Shown one piece after another: positions 7,927 through 15,588 of a DNA stretch of 64,000 bases (within the stretch, counting starts at the first letter, position 1; every line of letters begins with the position of its first letter). This DNA is from Ferrimonas balearica. GTDB lineage: Bacteria; Pseudomonadota; Gammaproteobacteria; Enterobacterales; Shewanellaceae. The translations under genes were made by a program, and so were the position numbers. The stretch is from NCBI RefSeq assembly GCF_019802055.1, contig NZ_JAHVHW010000005.1:62001-126000 (forward strand), read 5' to 3'. The notes under the pieces were generated by a model. That model ran no database searches and was not told where the DNA came from. It was given only the letters and a program-made list of their open reading frames with translations.

Positions 7927-9485
7927 TCACCTCCGGCGCCTATGTCATCAGCGAACTGCAGTCGGAGTTCGGTGCCATTCCTCCCGCCTTCCTTCCGGTA
8001 GGCAACCGTCGCCTGTTTCATCATCAGCTGGCCCGCATTCCCGCCGATGAGCCAGTGGTCATGACCCTGCCCGAACGCTTCCGTCCCGGCTCATTTGACC
8101 TGGAAGCGCTGCGCCGTCGTGGCGTCGAACTGCTCTATCTGCCGGAGTCTCTTTCGTTGGGAAAAGCGGTGGTCTATGCCCTGAATCTGCTGGAGCTGGA
8201 GTCCTCCGAGCCGGTGCGGCTACTGCACGGCGATACCCTGTTGGACACTCTGCCGACGGGGCTGGATCAGGTGGGGATCAGCCGGGTAGAGGAGAATTAC
8301 GACTGGGCGGAGTATGACGGGCAAACCGGTTTGATGAAGCGCTACGACGTGACCAAACCGCCCGGCAGCGATCTGATCGTGAATGGCTTCTTCAGCTTCT
8401 CCAAACCCCGGACTCTGGTGCGGGAGATCACGGCAGCCGGTGGGGACTTTATTGAGGGGCTGAATGGCTATCATCGCGCAGTTGGGCTGACGCCCATCGA
8501 GAATGTGGATTGGTACGATTTTGGCCACAGCCACACCTACTACCAGTCCAAATCCCGGATGACCACTCAAAGGGCCTTTAACGAGATGGTGATCCAGGGG
8601 CAGGTGGTGACGAAAGCCAGCCATAAAGCGCACAAGCTCGCTGCTGAGGCCAACTGGTACCAGAGCCTGCCTGGGGCCATGAAGCTCTATACTCCGGCAC
8701 TGCTGGCCTCTGAGGCTCAGCAGGAGGGGTTTCAATACCGTATCGAATATCTCTATCTGACGGCGCTGAATGAGCTTTACGTCTTCAGCCGCCTTCCCGC
8801 CTTTGCCTGGAACAAGATTTTGCGGGCCTGCTGTCGCTTTCTGGACTGTGCCCGCAGCCATCAGGTCGAGAATCGACTCACTCTGCACACTCTGTTTACC
8901 CGGAAAACCGAACAGCGATTGGCGGCGTTTGACGCTCCCTGCAGCCTGGATGAGCCGATGTGGATCAACGGCCAGGCCCGCCCCAGTATCCGGGCGTTGG
9001 CGCAACTGAGCGCTGCGGCACTGCCGGAGGACGATGGCCGTCAGAATCTGCTGCATGGCGATTTCTGTTTCAGCAATATCCTCTACGACTTCCGCACCGG
9101 CAATATCAAGGTGATCGATCCCCGGGGTCTCGATGGCGAGGGGCAGGTGTCGATCCATGGCAACAGTCTCTACGACATCGCCAAGTTGTCCCACTCCATC
9201 ATCGGGCTCTACGACCTGATTGTCGCGGGCTACTTCCAGGCCAGCTTGGAGGGGCAGTCATTAACCTTTGCCGTGGCCCGGGACCCCGAACGGGAAAAGG
9301 TGATCGAGGCGTTCTGTGAGCTGATGGCCAGCCGCTATGGCCTCAATCGCCGTCAACTGTCCGCCATGCAGATCCAACTGTTTCTCTCCATGTTGCCGCT
9401 GCACAGTGACCGGCCCGACCGGCAACTGGGCTTTATCGGCAACGCGTACCGTCTGTATGACCAACTTAACGGAGCACCGGCATGA
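7917..9485 (+). CDS. Nucleotidyltransferase-kinase fusion (APH-type kinase domain)
   Basis: 522 residues. The first ~240 resemble a nucleotidyltransferase fold: a strand-loop opening, AFLPVGNRRLFHHQL like the LPVxxKP(L/M) region, and an LLHGDTLLD metal-site motif. The last ~220 are an aminoglycoside/choline-kinase-like domain with LLHGDFCFSNILYD (Brenner loop, catalytic Asp) and KVIDPRGLDG (metal-binding DPRG). Kinase plus nucleotidyltransferase in one chain suggests phosphorylation and then NTP-activation of a small alcohol, amino acid or sugar, as in LicA/LicC-type pathways. The substrate is not identifiable. It overlaps both neighbours. Confidence 0.65.
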   Translation: MYLITSGAYVISELQSEFGAIPPAFLPVGNRRLFHHQLARIPADEPVVMTLPERFRPGSFDLEALRRRGVELLYLPESLSLGKAVVYALNLLELESSEPVRLLHGDTLLDTLPTGLDQVGISRVEENYDWAEYDGQTGLMKRYDVTKPPGSDLIVNGFFSFSKPRTLVREITAAGGDFIEGLNGYHRAVGLTPIENVDWYDFGHSHTYYQSKSRMTTQRAFNEMVIQGQVVTKASHKAHKLAAEANWYQSLPGAMKLYTPALLASEAQQEGFQYRIEYLYLTALNELYVFSRLPAFAWNKILRACCRFLDCARSHQVENRLTLHTLFTRKTEQRLAAFDAPCSLDEPMWINGQARPSIRALAQLSAAALPEDDGRQNLLHGDFCFSNILYDFRTGNIKVIDPRGLDGEGQVSIHGNSLYDIAKLSHSIIGLYDLIVAGYFQASLEGQSLTFAVARDPEREKVIEAFCELMASRYGLNRRQLSAMQIQLFLSMLPLHSDRPDRQLGFIGNAYRLYDQLNGAPA

Positions 9486-10216
9486 TAGTGATCCCGATGG
9501 CCGGGCTCAGTTCCCGCTTCTTCAAGGCTGGCTACAGCTTGCCCAAGTACATGCTGAAAGCCCACGGTCGGCCGCTGTTTGATCATGCGGTGCTGAGTTT
9601 TCAGCGCTACTTCGACACCCTGCCTTTCCGCTTTATTGTGCGGGTCGATTACAACACGCCCGCCTTCGTAGAGGCGCGTTGCCAGGCGCTGGGGATCCGC
9701 CACTTCGATCTGGTGGTGCTGAACCGGGAGACCCGGGGTCAGGCGGAAACCGTGGTGCTGGGGCTGGAAGGGGTGGCTGAGGAAACCCCCATCACCGTGT
9801 TCAATATCGACACCTTCCGCCCGGGCTTTGTGCTGCCGGAACCGGAGGCCATTGAGGATGGGTATCTGGAGGTGTTCAGGGGTGGGGGCAGCAACTGGTC
9901 CTACGCCAGACCCGCTGCGCCAGATAGCACCCGGGTGGTTGAGACCGCCGAGAAGCAGCCCATCTCCGATCTCTGCAGTACCGGTCTGTACCACTTTCGC
10001 AGAGCCGGGGATTTTCTCCGGGCCTTTAATGAAGAGGCGGCGTTGCCGCCGGAGCAGTGGCAGAAAAGCGAACTCTATATTGCGCCGCTGTACAACCGGT
10101 TAATCGCTGATGGAAAAGCGATCCACTACCACCTGATTAAACCGGATGAGGTGATCTTCTGCGGTGTCCCCGAGGAGTATCGGGTATTCCTGGAGGGGCA
10201 GGATCCCTATCCCTGA
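9482..10216 (+). CDS. NTP-transferase family protein (second nucleotidyltransferase)
   Basis: 244 residues. It starts MIVIPMAGLSSRFFKAGYSLPKYML, which matches the nucleotide-binding GxGxR-like loop and catalytic Lys region of sugar-1-phosphate nucleotidyltransferases, here as MAGLSSRF...PKYM. NIDTF at about residue 108 takes the place of the usual D-x-D metal site. Its ATG overlaps the previous stop as ATGA, so it is the last gene of the HAD/fusion/NTase cassette. It probably activates a capsule or LPS precursor. Which nucleotide and which phosphate are unknown. Confidence 0.65.
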   Translation: MIVIPMAGLSSRFFKAGYSLPKYMLKAHGRPLFDHAVLSFQRYFDTLPFRFIVRVDYNTPAFVEARCQALGIRHFDLVVLNRETRGQAETVVLGLEGVAEETPITVFNIDTFRPGFVLPEPEAIEDGYLEVFRGGGSNWSYARPAAPDSTRVVETAEKQPISDLCSTGLYHFRRAGDFLRAFNEEAALPPEQWQKSELYIAPLYNRLIADGKAIHYHLIKPDEVIFCGVPEEYRVFLEGQDPYP

Positions 10217-10239
10217 CGCGGGGGGGAGTGTGGCAGGAA

Positions 10240-10266
10240 AAAGCGGGACCGTTTGGTCCCGCTTTG
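10240..10266. terminator. Terminator between convergent genes
   Basis: GCGGGACC/GGTCCCGC (10243-10250, 10255-10262) with a GTTT loop. It has A-runs on the left and TTTG on the right, so it can serve both directions. Confidence 0.8.
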
Positions 10267-10276
10267 CCTTCAGTCC

Positions 10277-10909
10277 TCAGGGATTGAGGGTCTGGATAAA
10301 TTTGTCGGACTCCGCGATGGCCCGGTTCATCTCGGCGATGACCCTCTCCACCTCCTGCTCCAGTACCCCAAACTCCCGGCCCACGGCACCAATGGCGCGG
10401 GCATTGAGGTTGTGCTTCAGATAGAGTTCATTGTCCTTGAGGCGCTTCAGTACCGGCTCCATCTTGTCCTCGGCCTGGCGCATGGCGCGCAGCATGGCGT
10501 CATAGCGGCGGCGGGTATCCCGCAACTGGGTTTCGCTGTCCCGGCGCAGGTTGGCGGACTGGTACTGACCCAGCTCCTCCTCCCACTCGTCAAACATCGC
10601 TTCGGCCACATCGGCCACCGCATCGATACGACTGCTGACATCGGCGGCCGCATCGGCAGAGGCGTCGTACTCCCCCTTCACCTTGTCGTAGGCCGCCTCC
10701 AGATCCCCGCCTTCAAAGTCGATCAGGGTCTTCATCTGCTCCAGCGCCGAGCTGAACTGTTCCTGCGCCTCCTGCTGACTCTCCTGCGCGTCCTCTACCC
10801 GATCCACCAGGATCTCGCGTTTGTGGTAACCCACCTTTTCCGCTGCGGCGTAATAGGCACTTTGGCAACCGGTAAGGGCCAGAACCAGCAACAAAGGTAT
10901 CAGTCTCAC
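10277..10909 (-). CDS. DUF2959 lipoprotein
   Basis: 210 residues from a GTG at 10909 behind AGGAG. The signal sequence RLIPLLLVLALTGC ends in a lipobox with Cys near residue 14. The rest is almost wholly helical and charged (RVEDAQESQQEAQEQFSSAL, repeated heptad-like patterns), matching the DUF2959 family of coiled-coil lipoproteins found in marine gammaproteobacteria. Function is unknown. A short membrane protein gene lies 10 bases upstream and is likely co-transcribed. Confidence 0.8.
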   Translation of the reverse strand: MRLIPLLLVLALTGCQSAYYAAAEKVGYHKREILVDRVEDAQESQQEAQEQFSSALEQMKTLIDFEGGDLEAAYDKVKGEYDASADAAADVSSRIDAVADVAEAMFDEWEEELGQYQSANLRRDSETQLRDTRRRYDAMLRAMRQAEDKMEPVLKRLKDNELYLKHNLNARAIGAVGREFGVLEQEVERVIAEMNRAIAESDKFIQTLNP

Positions 10910-10919
10910 GTAAGGCTCC

Positions 10920-11141
10920 TTAACCGCGGAATCGAGCGGCGTCGACGATGCACCAGATGTGCAGCGGGATGGCGATGATAAAGGGGACGTAAAGCAGCGC
11001 ACCCAGTGCGTAGAAGCCGGTGACAAAGATAAAGAACAGAAACGCCGCCAGGATACGGCCCTGAACCAGCTGGCCCAGCCCGGCGATAAAGAAACTGCAG
11101 ATGGCGGCCAGGACATTACCGGCCGAACCTTGTTGGGACAT
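10920..11141 (-). CDS. Small membrane protein, TM2-like
   Basis: 73 residues behind GAGGGAG. Two hydrophobic segments (about 9-24 and 32-60) are joined by a short polar turn GQLVQGR. The AxxxSFFIAGLGQ start recalls TM2-type and related small inner-membrane families, but I cannot assign a function. It is in a likely operon with the DUF2959 lipoprotein (10-base gap) and divergent from yihY. Confidence 0.65.
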   Translation of the reverse strand: MSQQGSAGNVLAAICSFFIAGLGQLVQGRILAAFLFFIFVTGFYALGALLYVPFIIAIPLHIWCIVDAARFRG

Positions 11142-11251
11142 ACTCCCTCCTCAAAGCGCCTCGCCAGAGCGAATAACGCGAAGTACAACAATAAGTAAAT
11201 GTTGGTCCAATGTTGTATGCTGCCGCCATACCTCTTGAAATGGAAGTGTGG

Positions 11252-12121
11252 ATGAACCGTTTACAGGTTTGGTTGAGCCGCCTCTCAGAAGTGAGCTGGC
11301 GAGACCTGCTGAGTTTCTTTCCCTATCTCTGGCGCCGGGTGGGTGAAAACGGCCTGCAGATCACCGCTGGGCACCTGGCTTACGTCTCGTTGTTGTCACT
11401 GGTTCCGATGCTGGCGGTGGTGCTGTCGGTGTTTTCGGCGTTTCCCGGTTTTGCTGGAGTCAGGGCGGACCTGGAGTCCTTCGTCTACAACAACTTTGTG
11501 CCTACCGCCGGGGAAACGGTTCAGCTCTATCTTAGTCAGTTTGTCGACAACGCCTCCAAAATGACCGCTGTCGGCGTACTTTTTCTGGCGGTTGTGGCGT
11601 TGATGCTGATCAGCAATATCGATAAAGCGCTCAACCGGATCTGGCGTGTCAAAACCCGGCGCCGGGCGATCTACTCCTTCTCTATGTACTGGATGATCCT
11701 GACCATGGGGCCGATGCTGATGGGGGCCAGTATCGCCGTCACCTCTTATCTCGTGTCGATGAAACTGTTCTCTGACACCGGGTTGAGTGGGGCTTACGCT
11801 TTCTTTATTGCCAGATTACCCTTCCTGCTGTCGGTCAGTGCCTTCACCCTGCTTTACATGCTGGTACCGAACACCCGGGTGCGCCTGCACCATGCTGTGC
11901 TCGGCGCTTTTGTGGCGGCGATGCTGTTTGAGGCGGGCAAACGGGGTTTTGCCTGGTACGTCACCCAATTCCCCTCTTATGAGGCAATTTACGGGGCATT
12001 GGCTACCATTCCCATTCTGTTCCTGTGGGTGTATCTCTCCTGGATCATTGTCCTGCTGGGAGCCGAGATCACTGCGGCATTACCGGAACACTTCCATCTG
12101 AATGACAAGGAGTCACCATGA
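11252..12121 (+). CDS. yihY: YihY/UPF0761 family inner membrane protein
   Basis: 289 residues with six hydrophobic segments and the family hallmarks [18 protein letters not shown] and [12 protein letters not shown]. Formerly mislabelled ribonuclease BN; the true function is not settled. I chose the ATG at 11252 ([11 protein letters not shown]) over 11210, which adds residues unlike the family; GGAAG lies upstream. It overlaps the following lipoprotein gene as ATGA, and dtd follows, the same order as E. coli yihY-dtd with one gene inserted. Confidence 0.88.
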   Translation: MNRLQVWLSRLSEVSWRDLLSFFPYLWRRVGENGLQITAGHLAYVSLLSLVPMLAVVLSVFSAFPGFAGVRADLESFVYNNFVPTAGETVQLYLSQFVDNASKMTAVGVLFLAVVALMLISNIDKALNRIWRVKTRRRAIYSFSMYWMILTMGPMLMGASIAVTSYLVSMKLFSDTGLSGAYAFFIARLPFLLSVSAFTLLYMLVPNTRVRLHHAVLGAFVAAMLFEAGKRGFAWYVTQFPSYEAIYGALATIPILFLWVYLSWIIVLLGAEITAALPEHFHLNDKESP

Positions 12122-12648
12122 AACCAACAATGGCAGCGTTACTGCTCTCTACCGCTTTGCTGGGAGGCTGTGCCTCCATGGGGCAGTCCGGCAATGTGCT
12201 GGACCTGGCGGGAAAAACCAATGAGCAGGCCACCGAAGCACTGGTGACCGCCCTCACCAAACAGCAGTACAAGGTGCAGCGGGTAAGTGGTCAGAGCCTG
12301 ATGGTGGAGTACGACAACAGCCACTTTATGATGCAGCCTAAGCTGACCGAGGATGGCCTCGATCGCATCGTTATCGCCAAGTATTACGTACTGCACCCGG
12401 ACCTGGCACAGACGCCGGAGCTGCTGCTGTTGATCGGCCAGTTGAATCAACGGATGGACTTCGCCAAATTTGTGGTGATCGAAGAGGGTCGTGGTGTCGA
12501 GGTACGCGGTGCCGCCACCTTTGTGGACACCATCACCATTGAAGAGCTGACTCGCTTTATGGATTGGACCGATGCAGGTTTGAGAATGCTGCGTGAGGCC
12601 TTCCCGCAAGCCACGCCGGTGGCCAAAGAGGTGCGTTTCGGCGCCTGA
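12118..12648 (+). CDS. YbjN-like lipoprotein
   Basis: 176 residues. The signal peptide [18 protein letters not shown] ends in a clear lipobox (LGGC). The mature part alternates strands and helices ([47 protein letters not shown]). That pattern resembles the YbjN / secretion-chaperone-like fold, but the resemblance is only by pattern. It is coupled to yihY by a 4-base overlap. Function unknown. Confidence 0.65.
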   Translation: MKPTMAALLLSTALLGGCASMGQSGNVLDLAGKTNEQATEALVTALTKQQYKVQRVSGQSLMVEYDNSHFMMQPKLTEDGLDRIVIAKYYVLHPDLAQTPELLLLIGQLNQRMDFAKFVVIEEGRGVEVRGAATFVDTITIEELTRFMDWTDAGLRMLREAFPQATPVAKEVRFGA

Positions 12649-12664
12649 TGCATCTTGCAGTTTG

Positions 12665-12697
12665 AAACCGGGCCAGCGATGATGGCCCGGTTTTTTT
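12665..12697 (+). terminator. Terminator after the yihY-lipoprotein pair
   Basis: AAACCGGGCC/GGCCCGGTTT (12665-12674, 12684-12693) with a 9-base loop and a T7 run. It separates this pair from dtd. Confidence 0.9.
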
Positions 12698-12723
12698 ATG
12701 GGAAATGAAGGAGTGCTTTCGCA

Positions 12724-13161
12724 ATGATCGCCCTAATCCAACGTGTCAGTGAAGCCCGGGTTGATGTGGCTGGGGAAACCGTCGGTGCCATTGACGGCGG
12801 TCTGTTGGTGCTGCTGGGTGTCGAGCGGGAGGACGATGAGGCGCGCCTGCGCAAGCTGGCGGATAAGGTAATGAAGTACCGTATCTTTGCCGACGACGAG
12901 GGCAAAATGAACCTGAATGTCCGGCAGGCTGGTGGCAGTCTGCTGGTGGTCAGCCAGTTTACCCTGGCGGCGGATACGGAAAAGGGGCTGCGGCCCAGCT
13001 TCTCAAGTGCCGCTCATCCCAGCGAGGCGGAGCGGCTGTACGAGGCGTTTGTCGCCTACTGTCGGGAACAGGGCATGCCCGTTGAAACCGGTGCCTTTGG
13101 CGCGGATATGAAGGTGTCCCTCACCAACGACGGCCCGGTCACCTTCTCTCTGACGGCCTGA
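12724..13161 (+). CDS. dtd: D-aminoacyl-tRNA deacylase
   Basis: 145 residues, identical in length to E. coli Dtd. It hydrolyses D-amino acids from mischarged tRNA. Both conserved active-site motifs are present: SQFTLAADT (SQxT) near residue 78 and NDGPVTF (Gly-cisPro) at the C-terminal end. It starts [13 protein letters not shown] as in the family. It lies 75 bases after the yihY operon and behind its terminator, so it probably has its own promoter. Convergent with cheV with only 1 base between the stops. Confidence 0.97.
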   Translation: MIALIQRVSEARVDVAGETVGAIDGGLLVLLGVEREDDEARLRKLADKVMKYRIFADDEGKMNLNVRQAGGSLLVVSQFTLAADTEKGLRPSFSSAAHPSEAERLYEAFVAYCREQGMPVETGAFGADMKVSLTNDGPVTFSLTA

Positions 13162-13162
13162 A

Positions 13163-14026
13163 TCAGGCTGCTGCGCCGCGGCCAATGGCGGCCAGCAGAG
13201 CGTGGGGGTCGAACTTGGTCAGCCCCTCATTGGCGCCTGCGGCCTGAGTGATGCGTTCACAGATCTTCGGATTCAGGGAGCTGTGCAGGATCACGTAAGC
13301 GGGACGCAGATGATTATCCGCATTCACCGACAGTGCCAGCTGATAACCATCCAACTCCGGCATCTCAATGTCGGACACCAGGATCTGCACCGGCGCTCCG
13401 GCATCCGCTTCCCGCTTCAGAATCTCCAGCGCGGCTTTGCCGTTTGGGGCGCTCAGATAATCGATCTGATGAGATTCCAGGGCGCGAGCCATCTGTTTGC
13501 GGGCGAAACGGGAGTCGTCGCAGATCAGAATCTTCTGCGCCCGGATGCGACTCAGGCTGGCCTCATCCAGTTCGGGCGTCTCCACCTCGCTGTTTTGTAA
13601 CTCACCGACGATGCGCTCCAGGTCCAGCAATTGAACCAGACGGTCCTGCGCATCCCGGAATACCGCACTGCTGAAAATGCGTTGGCCCAAACCCCGGGGC
13701 AGGGTGGTGATGGCCTGGCTGTCCATGCTTTGAATCGCTTCGATGGTGCCCACCAATAAGCCATAGCGGGCACCCTGGATCTCGCACACCACCACACTTT
13801 GTGGTGGCTCGCCCTTCAGGCCCATGGCTCGGTTCAGATCCACCACCGCCAGGGTCTCTCCCCGCAGGGTGAGAGTGCCCGCGACCGCCGGGTGGCTGCC
13901 AGGAATTCGATTGAACTGGCTGAGTGTGACGATCTCCTGCACCTTGAGGGTGGAGAAGGCAAATCGCTGGTTGTGGGCCAGCGAAAACACCAGCAGTTCC
14001 TGGCGAGAAACAGAGCCTTGATTCAT
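13163..14026 (-). CDS. cheV: Chemotaxis coupling protein CheV
   Basis: 287 residues. The N-terminal CheW-like domain (about 12-145) couples receptors to CheA. The C-terminal receiver domain (about 165-285) has ILICDDSR and the phospho-acceptor Asp in LVSDIEMPELDGY. The start MNQGSVSRQELLV at 14026 has AAGGA 10 bases upstream; an ATG 24 bases further upstream (14050) has no ribosome-binding site. No other chemotaxis gene is in the window, so this is a stand-alone copy, as is common in Vibrio- and Shewanella-like genomes. Confidence 0.92.
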   Translation of the reverse strand: MNQGSVSRQELLVFSLAHNQRFAFSTLKVQEIVTLSQFNRIPGSHPAVAGTLTLRGETLAVVDLNRAMGLKGEPPQSVVVCEIQGARYGLLVGTIEAIQSMDSQAITTLPRGLGQRIFSSAVFRDAQDRLVQLLDLERIVGELQNSEVETPELDEASLSRIRAQKILICDDSRFARKQMARALESHQIDYLSAPNGKAALEILKREADAGAPVQILVSDIEMPELDGYQLALSVNADNHLRPAYVILHSSLNPKICERITQAAGANEGLTKFDPHALLAAIGRGAAA

Positions 14027-14149
14027 AAACGAAACGTCCTTGGAACTCATTACGGTTACCGTGCCACCTGCGACGACTGATTGTCCAATGGTCAGCCCAG
14101 TTTTGCGGAACAGATCCGCTAACCTGCCCGCTATTAACAAGGAGGCGGC

Positions 14150-14599
14150 ATGAACTCGAGTATTCTGGAAGCGCAGTTGGAAAGGTTGAACGGCCTGTGG
14201 CACCAAACCATCCCCATTGCGGCCCAGATGGGGATCCATGCGGTGTCATTTGATGGTACAACCCTGATGACCCGGGCAGACCTCAACGCCAATCGCAATC
14301 TCCATGGCACCATGTTCGCTGGCAGCATCTACAGCCTTGCCACGCTGACCGGCTGGGGTCGGGTCTGGCTCGCACTTCAGGAACAGGGGCTCAGTGGTGA
14401 GATTGTTCTGGCGGAGGGACAGATCCGCTACCGCAAGCCGATTGCGGAGGAACCCGAGTGTCGATGCGAAGCTGATCGGCTCGACCTCAACCCTTTGATA
14501 CGGGGACAAAACGCCCGAATCCCTCTGACCGTGACCCTGGGCTCCGCCGCCCGCTTCGAGGGCGTCTATGTGGTGCTGCCCAGCCAGAGTGAGCGCTGA
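14150..14599 (+). CDS. YiiD-type hotdog thioesterase
   Basis: 149 residues behind AAGGAGG. The sequence matches the C-terminal thioesterase domain of E. coli YiiD (FabY): a central helix NLHGTMFAGSIYSLATLTGWG follows a strand, typical of a hotdog fold with HGTMFAGS at the active site. It lacks the N-terminal acetyltransferase domain of E. coli YiiD. The gene is near dtd, as yiiD is in E. coli. It probably acts on acyl-CoA or acyl-ACP; substrate not shown. Confidence 0.8.
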   Translation: MNSSILEAQLERLNGLWHQTIPIAAQMGIHAVSFDGTTLMTRADLNANRNLHGTMFAGSIYSLATLTGWGRVWLALQEQGLSGEIVLAEGQIRYRKPIAEEPECRCEADRLDLNPLIRGQNARIPLTVTLGSAARFEGVYVVLPSQSER

Positions 14600-14615
14600 T
14601 ACTCAGGTTAAATCA

Positions 14616-14648
14616 AAAAAAGAACCGGCCATTTGGCCGGTTCTTTTC
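14616..14648. terminator. Terminator between thioesterase and DUF3014 genes
   Basis: AGAACCGGCC/GGCCGGTTCT (14621-14630, 14635-14644) with an ATTT loop. A-run on the left, TTTTC on the right; bidirectional. Confidence 0.85.
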
Positions 14649-14661
14649 TGCGTGGTGATCT

Positions 14662-15519
14662 TTATTCGTTCAGGGCCGCTTTGAATCGGCGAAGCACGGA
14701 TTTCACTTTGCGGGCGTTGTCCGGCCCCATACGGATCATCAGTTTCTGAGCGTCGCTCAGATCCTCAATGGCCGGGTCGGCAAACTGGTAATTCACGCTG
14801 TGGCTGAGCAGCTCCAGCGGCATGTCGTATTCCGGTGCAGCCAGCAGTTCATCAATGCTGTCCACAACCGCAGTACGGAACTGTCCGGCACCATAACCCA
14901 GCTCCTGGAAAGCGCTCTCCAGCAAAGGTTCGGTCAGCAGGAAGTGGTCGCGCAGTTTGGTTTCATCCAGGTTATAGAGGAACTCGGCATACTGGTCGAA
15001 ACGGCGGTAGCCTTCCGGGTCCAGGTAGAACTTGCCATTCATCTCCAGCGCTTTGAAGTTTTCGCTCAGCGGCGTAAACGGTCCCTGCTGGCGCATCACT
15101 TCACCGCCAGCCAGGTTGTCGACAAAGACCACAAAGCGTCGGATCAGATTGTTGTCTTCCAGGGAGGCGCCCAACTGCATACCGTCACTGATGGCGTTGA
15201 TCTGCTCCTTGGCAAAATCGTCACTGTCATTGAGCGGCGGCAGAGGCTCCGGTTCCGGCATGGGGGTCGGTTCCGGCTGCGGCGGCAGCTCCGGCTCGGG
15301 CTCCGGCACAGGTTCCGGTACCGGCTCCGCAGGCAGAGGCTGTTCAGGCAGCGTGGGCTCAGGTGCAGGGAGGGCGGGGACAGGCTCCGTCGGCTCTGGG
15401 GCCTGGCTGTCGCGCATAAAGAGATACCAGGCACCACCACAGGCCAGGATCACCAGGATCACCAGCACCATGGCCATCTGGTTTGCACCGGTGCGTTTCG
15501 AGTCGTCATCTTGATACAT
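14662..15519 (-). CDS. DUF3014 domain-containing membrane-anchored protein
   Basis: 285 residues. One membrane anchor (about 16-35, MVLVILVILACGGAWYLF) is followed by a Pro/Glu-rich spacer (about 40-95, repeated PEP units) that could span the periplasm. The globular DUF3014 domain (about 100-280) contains RRFVVFVDNLAGGEV and FRTAVVDSIDELLAAP. It probably faces the periplasm. Function is unknown. A weak AGGAT precedes the start. It lies 69 bases after recG on the same strand and may be co-transcribed. Confidence 0.85.
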   Translation of the reverse strand: MYQDDDSKRTGANQMAMVLVILVILACGGAWYLFMRDSQAPEPTEPVPALPAPEPTLPEQPLPAEPVPEPVPEPEPELPPQPEPTPMPEPEPLPPLNDSDDFAKEQINAISDGMQLGASLEDNNLIRRFVVFVDNLAGGEVMRQQGPFTPLSENFKALEMNGKFYLDPEGYRRFDQYAEFLYNLDETKLRDHFLLTEPLLESAFQELGYGAGQFRTAVVDSIDELLAAPEYDMPLELLSHSVNYQFADPAIEDLSDAQKLMIRMGPDNARKVKSVLRRFKAALNE

Positions 15520-15588
15520 CGTAAGATCCTATCTCCCTGATTGTTGATACCATTTTGAACAAAACCGGCAGGCTGTCCAGTGACATCC

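Noticed and set aside
15230-15410. Repetitive stretch, possible tandem repeat or CRISPR
   Set aside because: It encodes the Pro/Glu-rich spacer of the DUF3014 protein (PEPEP units). Repeats are imperfect, in frame and without spacers.
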